Below, piece by piece: positions 34,494 through 42,406 of a stretch of 64,000 nt of DNA. Origin of the DNA: Streptococcus cristatus ATCC 51100 (GTDB lineage Bacteria > Bacillota > Bacilli > Lactobacillales > Streptococcaceae); the NCBI RefSeq assembly GCF_000222765.1, contig NZ_AFUE01000006.1, positions 360,001-424,000 on the forward strand, read 5' to 3'. The notes under the pieces are model-generated. The model was given only the letters and a program-made list of their open reading frames with translations. It was not told the DNA's origin and did no database searches. How positions within the stretch are numbered: the first letter of the stretch is position 1; each line of letters opens with the position of its first letter. The position numbers were made by a program, and so were the translations under genes.

Positions 34494-37154
34494 TTACAGC
34501 CATTCCTTGTAACGCTTGATATAAAGGCCTTTCACAAGGGTTACGCTAACCATATAAAGCACGATAATCAAGAAAAGGCAGAAGAAATAGATGCCATTGA
34601 GCGGAGCTGTCTTCAGAACTGACGCAAAGAGGCTGTATGGCAAGGAAGTGACAAAGAGCGCTGCCGCCATGGTCGTCACAATGACGGAAAGGGCAGGACG
34701 GCTTTGCACAAAAGGCAGTTTAGGTGAGCGTAGCATGTAGATGACCATGGTCTGGGTCCACATAGACTCAATAAACCAGCCTGTTTGGAAAAGAGTGATA
34801 AAGGTCACTGCCTGTTCAGTACCAGCTTGATAGCTGCCTCCTGTGATCATAGGCACGATGATAAAGTAAAGCACCAGATAGGTCAAAACATCAAAAACAG
34901 ATGAGATTGGCCCGATCCAAGCCATAAAACGGGTAATAGAGCTAGCTGACCAAATATGAGGTTTCTTGAGAAATTCACTATCTACATTATCAAAGGGCAG
35001 AGCGATACAAGACAAATCATAAACTAGATTGAGGACAATCAGATGAACTGGTGCCATAGGCAGAAAAGGCAGAAAAATGCTGGCAAAAAGAAGAGAAAAG
35101 ATATTTCCAAAGTTGGAACTGACCGTCATCTTGATATACTTGGTCATGTTGGCATAGACCTTGCGACCTTCTACCAGCCCTTTCTCCAGAACCATGAGAT
35201 CCTTGTCCAGCAAAATGACATCTGCCGTTTCCTTAGCAATATCGACAGCTGTATCAACAGAAATACCAACATCTGCTACCTTCATAGAAGGCGCATCATT
35301 GATGCCATCCCCCATGTAGCCAACCTTGTGACCATTAGCCTTGAGTTGGAGAATGATCCGTGCTTTTTGGTCAGGTGAGAGCTTGGCAAAGACTGTCGTG
35401 TTCTCCACTGCCTGACTCAATTCCTCATTAGATAAAGCATCTACCTCTACACCTAGCAAGATATTATCTACATCTAAGCCAACCTTTTCACAAACCGCCT
35501 GGGTTACCTTATCATTATCACCCGTCAAAATCTTAGTAGCAACGCCGTACTCAGCCAAAGTTTCAATAGCTGGTGCCGCAGATGACTTAGGTGGATCTAG
35601 AAAGGCTAGATAGCCCGTCAAAATCATATCGGACTCATCCTTCACTTCATACTCATAATCTTCTTCTAGGTCTGATTTGTAGCTAACACCAAGCACGCGC
35701 AATCCTTGCTCATTAAGTTGAGCCACTTCCGCAAGGATTTCCTGACGGATCTCCTCAGTCAGTTCTGTAATGCGATTCTTGTATTCTACATAGCTAGAGA
35801 TGGCCAGCATTTCTTCCAAGGCCCCCTTGGTTACCATGCTGATAACGTCCTCATCATCCTTGACGATGACGCTCATGCGACGACGTTCAAAATCAAAGGG
35901 CAGTTCATCAATTTTCTTAAAAGTTTGATCTAAATCACGGACAATCTCATGCTTTTCTGCTTCTTTCTCCGTCCGGTTGATAATAGCCCGATCCATGAGA
36001 TTTTTAAGGCCTGTTTGATAATAGGAATTGAGAAAGGCACGACGGAGCACTGCTAAGTCTAAATCACCGTGAATATCCAGCGGGTATTCTAAGACAATCT
36101 CATCTTGGGTCAGTGTGCCCGTCTTATCCGTACAAAGGATATCAATAGCTCCTAGATCTTGGATGGCATTCAGCTTCTTAATCACGACCTTTTCCTGAGC
36201 CATAATAATAGAACCTTTAGCCAAGCTCGCCGTGATAATCATGGGCAGCATTTCTGGGGTCAGGCCGACCCCAACACTGAGGGCAAAGACACCTGCTTCC
36301 AACCAGTCGCCGTCTGTCAGACCGTTGATGAAGAAGACAACTGGCACCATGACCAGCATCAGACGAATCAAGAGCCAGGAAATACTATTCATCTCGCGCT
36401 CAAAAGAGGTCGGCTCATCGTAGGTATTTAGCGTCTGCTCAATAGCTCCCATCATAGTCTCATCACCAACCACCAGCACCAGAGCCGTAGCTCTTCCGGA
36501 AATAACGTTAGTTCCCATGAAGGCCAATGATTCTGTCTCTAAAAGGCTATCGAGATTTTGCCCATCCGCCTTGGCCAGACAGATCTTTTCTACCGCATCA
36601 CTTTCCCCTGTCAGTCCAGACTGCTGAACAAAGAAATCACGTGAATCCAGCAGCAAGACATCTGCGGGAATCATGTCTCCAGCACTAAGCTTGATGATGT
36701 CTCCTACAACAAGCTCATCAATCGGAAGTTCCTGCTCTGCTCCTTCTCGGATAACCGTAGCTGTGTTGACAATCAGTCGAGATAGATTGCTAGCAGCGCG
36801 GTCGCTCCGCAATTCCTGAACAAAACGAATGCCTCCAGAAATCAAGACCAGAACGACAATAATGATGGAAGTCGTCGGATCTTCCTCACCGGGCTTGGCC
36901 AGCCAGACATTGGTCACTAAGGACACCAGAGCAATCACTAATAGGATGACTGTAAAGGGGTTAATGATAGACTCGTAAATCTTCTTGAAAATAGAGTCTT
37001 CCTGACCCTTTGTGATGACATTTTCACCATAGAGGTCACGATTTTCTTCGACTTGCTCTTCTGTCAAGCCACGAAAGGAAGTCTTGTAAAATGCCAAAGT
37101 TTCTTTTACAGGAAGCTGCAAAGCTGCAACTAATCTTTCTTTTACTGTTTTCAT
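34494..37154 (-). CDS. mgtA: P-type (IIIB) magnesium-importing ATPase MgtA
   Basis: ATP-driven Mg2+ uptake pump of 886 residues: N-terminal cytoplasmic region, TGES actuator loop at 182-185, the membrane motif GLTPEMLP at 298-305 typical of type IIIB pumps, phosphorylation site DKTGTLT at 343-349, GDGINDAPS hinge motif, and ten helices in all. The ATG at 37154 has AAAGGAG upstream; a frame beginning 16 codons earlier lies inside the leader hairpins and is rejected. Expression appears controlled by an upstream M-box and by a leader peptide with alternative hairpins. Confidence 0.95.
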   Translation of the reverse strand: MKTVKERLVAALQLPVKETLAFYKTSFRGLTEEQVEENRDLYGENVITKGQEDSIFKKIYESIINPFTVILLVIALVSLVTNVWLAKPGEEDPTTSIIIVVLVLISGGIRFVQELRSDRAASNLSRLIVNTATVIREGAEQELPIDELVVGDIIKLSAGDMIPADVLLLDSRDFFVQQSGLTGESDAVEKICLAKADGQNLDSLLETESLAFMGTNVISGRATALVLVVGDETMMGAIEQTLNTYDEPTSFEREMNSISWLLIRLMLVMVPVVFFINGLTDGDWLEAGVFALSVGVGLTPEMLPMIITASLAKGSIIMAQEKVVIKKLNAIQDLGAIDILCTDKTGTLTQDEIVLEYPLDIHGDLDLAVLRRAFLNSYYQTGLKNLMDRAIINRTEKEAEKHEIVRDLDQTFKKIDELPFDFERRRMSVIVKDDEDVISMVTKGALEEMLAISSYVEYKNRITELTEEIRQEILAEVAQLNEQGLRVLGVSYKSDLEEDYEYEVKDESDMILTGYLAFLDPPKSSAAPAIETLAEYGVATKILTGDNDKVTQAVCEKVGLDVDNILLGVEVDALSNEELSQAVENTTVFAKLSPDQKARIILQLKANGHKVGYMGDGINDAPSMKVADVGISVDTAVDIAKETADVILLDKDLMVLEKGLVEGRKVYANMTKYIKMTVSSNFGNIFSLLFASIFLPFLPMAPVHLIVLNLVYDLSCIALPFDNVDSEFLKKPHIWSASSITRFMAWIGPISSVFDVLTYLVLYFIIVPMITGGSYQAGTEQAVTFITLFQTGWFIESMWTQTMVIYMLRSPKLPFVQSRPALSVIVTTMAAALFVTSLPYSLFASVLKTAPLNGIYFFCLFLIIVLYMVSVTLVKGLYIKRYKEWL

Positions 37155-37168
37155 TGGTTTCTCCTTTA

Positions 37169-37192
37169 TGTATGATTGATAATTTTCATACA
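37169..37192 (-). promoter_or_regulatory. mgtA leader hairpin B (next to the ribosome-binding site)
   Basis: TGTATGA (37186-37192) pairs with TCATACA (37169-37175); the 3' arm ends one base before AAAGGAG of mgtA. Its 5' arm is shared with the right arm of hairpin A, so both cannot form at once. Confidence 0.55.
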
Positions 37193-37250
37193 CAGGGACC
37201 AATCACTTTATAAGGACAGAACGACACAAATCAGTGATTGGCTGTGTATG
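37187..37250 (-). promoter_or_regulatory. mgtA leader hairpin A
   Basis: Left arm CATACACAG-CCAATCACT (37233-37250) pairs perfectly with AGTGATTGG (37199-37207) and, after a 3-base bulge, CTGTGTATG (37187-37195): 18 base pairs. The left arm is coding sequence of the leader peptide (end of codon 10 to codon 16); the leader stop codon lies in the loop. No T tract follows. Confidence 0.7.
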
Positions 37251-37279
37251 TGCGGTTCCGGATGATCGTCAATTTGCAT
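37208..37279 (-). CDS. mgtA leader peptide (23 aa)
   Basis: ATG at 37279 with AAAGGAG 7 bases upstream, one of the better ribosome-binding sites in the region; stop TAA at 37208-37210. The peptide begins MQIDDHPEPHIH, so codons 4-9 are Asp, Asp, His, Pro, Glu, Pro. In E. coli and Salmonella the mgtA leader MgtL carries a similar acidic/proline stretch that makes low-Mg2+ ribosomes abort. The position 54 bases before mgtA and the overlap with hairpin A support a regulatory role; this is inference, as no homologue search was possible. Confidence 0.65.
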   Translation of the reverse strand: MQIDDHPEPHIHSQSLICVVLSL

Positions 37280-37311
37280 CGTACTTCTCCTTTCTTAGCT
37301 TATAAATGTAG

Positions 37312-37923
37312 TTAATAATCCCAAGATGCCTGCAAGACATCAAAAGCAGCATTCATCTTCTGGGTCCATTCTTGCAAGTCAGGAAAATTGTCTCTCAAAG
37401 AAAATCCAATGACTTCTTCACGTAAATTCCACCAATCTACAAGAGCAACTACTTGGATTGTTGCAATATTTAAAGAAAGTCCCTGCTCAGTAGCCAATTT
37501 CTCTAATAAGGCCAGACTCCGGACATTTCTCTCTTCAATTTGCTGATGTCTGTCTTTCCACCAATGCTCTTTTTCATGAAAAATTTTTTCCGCAACCATC
37601 GGCATTGTGTTTTCCAAAATCCCTTCAGCAACGGACAGTATGTTTAAAACGTGCCACTTCTCTATCCCATTAGGAAAAAGAGGAGTTTCCTGACCTAGCT
37701 CGTCTAAATATTGAGAAATTAAATCGCTACCATATAGCCATTCTCCATTGGAAGCTTGAAAAGCAGGAATTCTACCCAAAGGATTATCTTGATTATGCGG
37801 TGAATTTTTGTCGAAAGCCACCTGAACTTTCTGAATATCCACTTGCTCCTCTAAATGATGATGTAAAATTGTGGCATAGACTTTACGCGCAAAAGGACTG
37901 GTACTAGAATACCATAATTTCAT
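37312..37923 (-). CDS. glutathione S-transferase-like protein (YibF type)
   Basis: A 203-residue protein with an N-terminal thioredoxin-like GST domain (LWYSSTSPFARKV, NPLGRIPAF, GSDLISQYLDE) and an all-helical C-terminal domain. It resembles proteobacterial YibF-type GSTs, which are uncommon in streptococci, so acquisition by transfer is possible. ATG at 37923 has AAGGAGG upstream; a longer frame into the terminator is rejected. It is the first gene after the M-box terminator and ends 32 bases before the mgtA leader peptide, so it should share the Mg2+-responsive transcript. Confidence 0.85.
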   Translation of the reverse strand: MKLWYSSTSPFARKVYATILHHHLEEQVDIQKVQVAFDKNSPHNQDNPLGRIPAFQASNGEWLYGSDLISQYLDELGQETPLFPNGIEKWHVLNILSVAEGILENTMPMVAEKIFHEKEHWWKDRHQQIEERNVRSLALLEKLATEQGLSLNIATIQVVALVDWWNLREEVIGFSLRDNFPDLQEWTQKMNAAFDVLQASWDY

Positions 37924-37989
37924 TACTATTCCTCCTTCTTTTTTAAGAGGTGAGCTATTAACTATTTGCATTCTTAAAATGCATTCAGG

Positions 37990-38021
37990 CAAAAAGAAGA
38001 CCCTGCCAATTCTAGGCAGGG
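37990..38021 (-). terminator. M-box expression-platform terminator
   Basis: CCCTGCC-tagaatt-GGCAGGG followed by a T-rich tract on the minus strand, between the M-box aptamer and the GST gene. Confidence 0.8.
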
Positions 38022-38034
38022 TTGTTTGCATGTC

Positions 38035-38222
38035 AGGTTATTCGCTTCATTGTTTTAAACACAGATAAAACAAGCATTCACCGTTCAAGCTTTAACTCCA
38101 TAAGGCGATGAAATGAGCTTAGTCTTGACCTTTGCGATCAGGACTGTTGACCAACGAGTAGTGTCTCCACTGCTTTGCGGTAGTCATCCGTATCCCTATG
38201 GTAGCCTCACCTACCGATTGAC
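38035..38222 (-). ncRNA. M-box (ykoK) magnesium riboswitch
   Basis: The minus strand has the conserved M-box elements in order: GGTAGGTGAGGCTACC, GGGATACGG, CTACCGC, TTGGTCAACAG, TTAAAGCT and GAATGCTTGT, with spacing like the Bacillus mgtE leader. High Mg2+ should favour the downstream terminator at 38001-38021. It controls the GST-like gene and probably, by read-through, mgtA. Assignment is by recognition of the consensus; a covariance-model scan would settle it. Confidence 0.88.
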
Positions 38223-38228
38223 ACTATT

Positions 38229-38257
38229 ACTATACTCCTCTTTAGAAAGATTGTCAA
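38229..38257 (-). promoter_or_regulatory. promoter of the M-box transcript
   Basis: TTGACA 38252-38257, 17-bp spacer, TATAGT 38229-38234; a near-consensus promoter directly before the M-box. Confidence 0.8.
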
Positions 38258-38277
38258 TAAAGAGAGCTATTTTTATT

Positions 38278-39444
38278 TTATTTTGGTAAAACTTCCGCAA
38301 TTCGTCGACAAAGCTCTTTAATCATGGCCTTCGGCGCAGCTGTATTGAGACGAGCATGTCCTTTGCCCTCTTGACCAAAATCACTTCCCCGATTCAGGAC
38401 AACCTTAGCCTCTTCTCGAATCAAGTGGAAAAGCTGGTCATCTGTCAGCCCATAAGCTGAAAAGTCCAGCCAAACCAGATAAGTTCCTTGAGGTTTCATG
38501 ACCCGCAGTTCTGGTGCTTCCTTAGTAAAATAATCAACAACAAAATCAATATTTTCTTCCAAGACAGCCTTGAGCTCCGTCAACCAAGCTTTACCATAAC
38601 GATAGGCAGCTTCCGTCGCTAAAAATCCAAGACCCGAAATTTCATGCTGGTTATTGGCCAGTTGGCGCTTTTGAAACTGCTGCCGCAGACTAGGATTCTC
38701 AATCACTGCATAGGAATTTTTAGTTCCAGCAATATTAAAAGTTTTAGTCGCACTGGCTAGAATCAGGCTAAAGTCCTTAAAGTCAGGTGAAACAGTATTG
38801 AAAGACTGGTGTTTATGTCCAAACAGCGTCAAATCTTGGTGAATCTCATCTGAAACTACGAGAACACCGTACTTTTGGCAGAGACGACCAATCTTCTCTA
38901 AAACGTCCTCTTCCCAAACTCGACCGCCAGGATTATGCGGATTGCAAAGCACGTAAATCTTAACTTCATTGTTTACGATGTCCTGCTCCAGCTGCTCAAA
39001 GTCAATCTGAAAGAGACCGTCCTGTTCTATCAAGGAATTAGTAATCAACCGACGATTATTGAGCTTGACACTGCGAGCAAAAGGCGGGTAAACAGGGGTA
39101 TTGATCAGAACGGCATCGCCTTCATCTGTAAAGGCTTGGATAGCCGTCGAAATAGCAGGAACAACTCCCTCGATAAAGACCAAGGCTTCCTGGTCAAATG
39201 TGTAGCCATGCTCATCCCGCTCCCAAGCTAGAACGGCATTGATCAACTCCTCACTAGCATAGGTATAGCCATAGACTAACTGATCAGCGTAATCATGAAC
39301 AGCTTGCTGGATTTCAGGCAGGACTTCAAAATCCATGTCCGCAATCCAGGCTGGCAGGACTTGACTGTCTTTCTCCGCCTCTTTCCATTTATAAGTATGC
39401 TGACCAATCCGATTGGGCGCTGTTTCAAAGTTATAATTTCCCAT
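38278..39444 (-). CDS. PatB/MalY-type C-S lyase (aminotransferase class I/II)
   Basis: PLP enzyme of 388 residues in the MalY/PatB cystathionine beta-lyase family; splits C-S bonds in cystathionine or cysteine, in oral streptococci giving H2S. N-terminal PAWIADMDFEVLP, the NPHNPGGRVW segment, and the PLP lysine in SATKTFNIAGTKN are all present. It lies 1 base after metB, so both form a sulfur amino-acid operon under a MET-box. Confidence 0.9.
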   Translation of the reverse strand: MGNYNFETAPNRIGQHTYKWKEAEKDSQVLPAWIADMDFEVLPEIQQAVHDYADQLVYGYTYASEELINAVLAWERDEHGYTFDQEALVFIEGVVPAISTAIQAFTDEGDAVLINTPVYPPFARSVKLNNRRLITNSLIEQDGLFQIDFEQLEQDIVNNEVKIYVLCNPHNPGGRVWEEDVLEKIGRLCQKYGVLVVSDEIHQDLTLFGHKHQSFNTVSPDFKDFSLILASATKTFNIAGTKNSYAVIENPSLRQQFQKRQLANNQHEISGLGFLATEAAYRYGKAWLTELKAVLEENIDFVVDYFTKEAPELRVMKPQGTYLVWLDFSAYGLTDDQLFHLIREEAKVVLNRGSDFGQEGKGHARLNTAAPKAMIKELCRRIAEVLPK

Positions 39445-39445
39445 A

Positions 39446-40540
39446 TTAGTCCTCCAAGGCTGCGCGTAAATCGTCTACCAAATCTCGACTATCTTCGATC
39501 CCAATCGACAGACGCAGCAAATCATCAGTCAAGCCATAAGAATGGCGCACTTCAACAGGAATATCTGCGTGAGTCTGGGTCGTCGGATAGGTAATCAAAC
39601 TCTCTACTCCACCCAAACTTTCCGCAAAGGTAAAGACTTTCAGGCTATTTAAGAGATGAGGAATCTTGCTTTCATCGACAACTTTAAAGGAAATCATGCC
39701 GCCCTTACCTGGATAGAGGACCTCTTTTACCGCAGGAGATTTTTTCAGAAAAGCAACTACTTCTTGTGCATTCTGAGTAGAGCGCTCCATACGGAGAGCC
39801 AATGTCTTGAGTCCACGCAAAAGCAGATAGCTGTCAAAAGGAGACAGGACTGCTCCAGTTGTATTGAGATTATAGAAAAGCTTATCATAGATGGCAGCAT
39901 CATTGGTCATGATGGCTCCAGCCAAGACATCATTGTGCCCGCCCAGATACTTAGTTGCAGAGTGTAGGACAAGATCAGCTCCATCCTCCAGCGGTCTTTG
40001 GTAAATAGGACTGTAGAAGGTATTATCCACAATGACAGCTGCTCCTCGCTCGTGCGCCGCTTGGGAAATACGGGCAATATCAAACTCCACCATCAGAGGA
40101 TTGGTCGGTGTCTCGATATAGACAATATCTATATCCTCTGTCAGATTATTCAGAAGATCTTCTTCCGTATTGGCATAGGTAAAGGCAAAGCGCCCTTCTG
40201 CTTCAGCCTGAGCAAACCAACGGAAAGATCCACCATAGAGATCCCGAACAGCCAAAACCTTACTGCCGACTGGAAAGGCACTAAAGGCTAGGACAATAGC
40301 CGACATACCTGAGCTAGTCGCTAAGGCATAGTCTGCACTTTCGATAGCAGCTAGAGTCTCTTCCAAGCTAGCCCGTGTAGGGTTTTTGGTTCGAGTATAG
40401 TCATATCCTGTGGACTGGCCAAACTCTGGATGCTGGTAAGTCGTTGAAAAATGCAAGGGGGTTGTTAAGGCACCTGTTGTTGTGTCTGATTTTACTCCCG
40501 CTTGGGCTAACAAGGTATTTAATTTCCGTTCTCTCTCCAT
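39446..40540 (-). CDS. metB: cystathionine gamma-synthase / Cys-Met metabolism PLP enzyme
   Basis: PLP enzyme of 364 residues in the Cys/Met metabolism family. Key segments are YDYTRTKNPTR, ATSSGMSAI, ETPTNP and the PLP lysine in LHSATKYLGGH. Gamma-synthase, cystathionine lyase and related activities cannot be told apart safely by eye; metB is given because it is paired with a MalY-type lyase as in S. mutans. GAGGAACGG precedes the ATG; a MET-box lies about 90 bases upstream. Confidence 0.88.
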   Translation of the reverse strand: MERERKLNTLLAQAGVKSDTTTGALTTPLHFSTTYQHPEFGQSTGYDYTRTKNPTRASLEETLAAIESADYALATSSGMSAIVLAFSAFPVGSKVLAVRDLYGGSFRWFAQAEAEGRFAFTYANTEEDLLNNLTEDIDIVYIETPTNPLMVEFDIARISQAAHERGAAVIVDNTFYSPIYQRPLEDGADLVLHSATKYLGGHNDVLAGAIMTNDAAIYDKLFYNLNTTGAVLSPFDSYLLLRGLKTLALRMERSTQNAQEVVAFLKKSPAVKEVLYPGKGGMISFKVVDESKIPHLLNSLKVFTFAESLGGVESLITYPTTQTHADIPVEVRHSYGLTDDLLRLSIGIEDSRDLVDDLRAALED

Positions 40541-40578
40541 TTAACCGTTCCTCTTTTTTTAAAATATTCTACCTTTCT

Positions 40579-40584
40579 ATTGTA
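40579..40584 (-). promoter_or_regulatory. -10 box of metB-patB
   Basis: TACAAT on the minus strand, about 39 bases before the metB start; -35 weak, as usual for an activator-dependent promoter. Confidence 0.45.
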
Positions 40585-40628
40585 ACATCTTAAGAAAGTC
40601 TTGAGCTTTTTTCTTTTCAAGAGCTAGC

Positions 40629-40645
40629 TATAGTCTGAAACTATA
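40629..40645 (-). promoter_or_regulatory. MET-box (MtaR/MetR-type operator)
   Basis: TATAGTTTCAGACTATA on the minus strand matches the streptococcal MET-box TATAGTTT-N-AAACTATA with one mismatch. It is centred about 65 bases before the likely metB start point, fitting a LysR-type activator. Confidence 0.7.
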
Positions 40646-40658
40646 GAGTAATAATTCA

Positions 40659-40685
40659 TAAAAAAAGAGTCGCTGAACGACTCTT
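40659..40685 (-). terminator. terminator after murJ
   Basis: AAGAGTCG-ttcag-CGACTCTT then T5 on the minus strand. Confidence 0.9.
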
Positions 40686-40691
40686 CGTTTC

Positions 40692-42320
40692 TTATTTCAT
40701 TCTTAATCGTTGGCGTAAACTATCTGCCTTTTGTCCGATAAAACGGTCTATGAGCCGAACTTTGAGAGACAGTACGATATAGACGAGCATTCCGACTCCT
40801 CCAACGGCAGCGACATAGATAAAGCTGTACATCCGATTAGTTGGCTGGAAGATAAAGCTTAGTAGATACTCGACAAGCAGAACCAAGATCACCATGGCAA
40901 TTGTGAGAATCATACTCAACAGCAGGCGCTTCAATAGATTCTTAGGATTCAAACCAACAACCTTGCGAATTTCTCTAAACATGAAGAAGATTGGCAGTAA
41001 AAGACCGACGGTCGTTGAAATCAAAGGACCATAAGCATGGAAGAGATTGATCATCGGCACCTGCAGACTAAGCTTGACAAGAACTCCATAGAAGAAGTAG
41101 AGAATGGCTTTCTTGTTTTGGAACAGAGCTTGAATCATCGGAGCCAGAACTGTATAAGTGCTGAGAATGATCGTCTGCAACATAGCGCAGATAAAGAGCC
41201 CCAGTGCTAGACTATCTGGCTTACCATAGAAAACGGTATAGAGCGGACTAGCCACCATAACTGCTCCCACTGTTGACGGAAAGATGAAGAAGAGCAACAT
41301 ACTAAGATTATCTTGCACTAGGCGAGCAGCCGAGCGAAAGTCACCCTTGACATAATTCTCGGTCAAGAGAGGAATCCCGACACCACCGATAGAAGTTGCT
41401 ACCGCAATTAAAATCATGGTGATTTTATTCGGATTAGCTGAGAAGTAGGCGAATTGCACTAGGAGCTCTGATTTTGTATAATCGCTAATCTGGGTCATAA
41501 TGTTGATAAAGGTCGCCTGGTCAATGATCTGGAAAAGCTGAATGGCAGAGCCCGTAATGATGAAAGGAATGGCTTCTCGTATGGTATCCCAGAGAAGAGA
41601 ACGACCACTAATTCCCGCAGACTTTTTAGGCTTTCTCAGGATAGAGCGCAGCATACCCGTTTTTGCTAGATAGAAAAGTAAGACGAGCATACTTGCCAGC
41701 ATCCCGACAAAGGCAGCAAAAGTAGACTGGGTCACAGCTTCAACATAGTCACCTGAACCGATTTTCATAATGAAATAAGCCGTCAGTAGCATCCAGATAA
41801 CCCGAATCACCTGCTCCGAAATCTGGCTAATCGCATACGGTTTCAGATTATTAAATCCTTGGAAAAATCCCCGAATGACACTCATAGACGGAAAAATGAG
41901 CACGGCCCAAGACAAACTCTGCATGACTGGAATCAGGTCAGCCCCGCCACCAGACATTGAGGCAAAAACCGGTGCCATCAAGTACATGATGATTGCAAAG
42001 ATCAGTCCCAAGGCCAGCATGAACTTGAGGAACTCTCGAATGAGGGCAAAGCTGTGTTCCTCCTTGTCAATCGTATTGTACTTAGCAACTTGCTTGGCAA
42101 CAGCTACCGGTACTCCTGCTGTGGAAACCAAAAGGAACCAAGCATAGATATTGTACCCCATAGTAAAGAGACCGTTCGCTTCCGCCCCATGCTGGCCCAT
42201 CCAGATGTACCAAGGGATGATATAAACAGCCCCAAGAAGGCGGCTGATAAAATTACTAGCAGTCAGCCAGGCAGTCCCTCTTAGCATTTTCTGCTGCTGG
42301 CTTGTTGTTTCTTGGCTCAT
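40692..42320 (-). CDS. murJ: lipid II flippase MurJ (YtgP-type)
   Basis: Polysaccharide-exporter (MOP) superfamily protein of 542 residues with about 14 membrane helices; flips lipid II for peptidoglycan synthesis. N-terminal GTAWLTASNFISRLLGAVYIIPW and VRGFFQG-like (IRGFFQGFNN) segments match the streptococcal YtgP/MurJ family. It lies back to back with murE, as in S. pneumoniae, and their promoters appear to share a -35 box. Confidence 0.9.
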   Translation of the reverse strand: MSQETTSQQQKMLRGTAWLTASNFISRLLGAVYIIPWYIWMGQHGAEANGLFTMGYNIYAWFLLVSTAGVPVAVAKQVAKYNTIDKEEHSFALIREFLKFMLALGLIFAIIMYLMAPVFASMSGGGADLIPVMQSLSWAVLIFPSMSVIRGFFQGFNNLKPYAISQISEQVIRVIWMLLTAYFIMKIGSGDYVEAVTQSTFAAFVGMLASMLVLLFYLAKTGMLRSILRKPKKSAGISGRSLLWDTIREAIPFIITGSAIQLFQIIDQATFINIMTQISDYTKSELLVQFAYFSANPNKITMILIAVATSIGGVGIPLLTENYVKGDFRSAARLVQDNLSMLLFFIFPSTVGAVMVASPLYTVFYGKPDSLALGLFICAMLQTIILSTYTVLAPMIQALFQNKKAILYFFYGVLVKLSLQVPMINLFHAYGPLISTTVGLLLPIFFMFREIRKVVGLNPKNLLKRLLLSMILTIAMVILVLLVEYLLSFIFQPTNRMYSFIYVAAVGGVGMLVYIVLSLKVRLIDRFIGQKADSLRQRLRMK

Positions 42321-42349
42321 AGAAAACCTCTTCTATTTGTTCTTCTTTT

Positions 42350-42400
42350 ATTATAAACTTTTCCTTGCCTCTTGTAAAACATAGCCTTTCGGTTTACAAT
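42350..42400. promoter_or_regulatory. divergent murJ/murE promoters sharing one -35
   Basis: murE (plus): TTGTAA 42372-42377, 17-bp spacer, TACAAT 42395-42400. murJ (minus): TTTACA 42373-42378, 17-bp spacer, TATAAT 42350-42355. The two -35 hexamers lie on the same seven base pairs. The murE ATG follows its -10 box by 6 bases, so its mRNA should be leaderless. Confidence 0.7.
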
Positions 42401-42406
42401 AGAGAT

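Noticed and set aside
37155-37202. mgtA start 16 codons upstream
   Set aside because: It has no ribosome-binding site and lies in the leader hairpins; AAAGGAG before 37154 decides the start.
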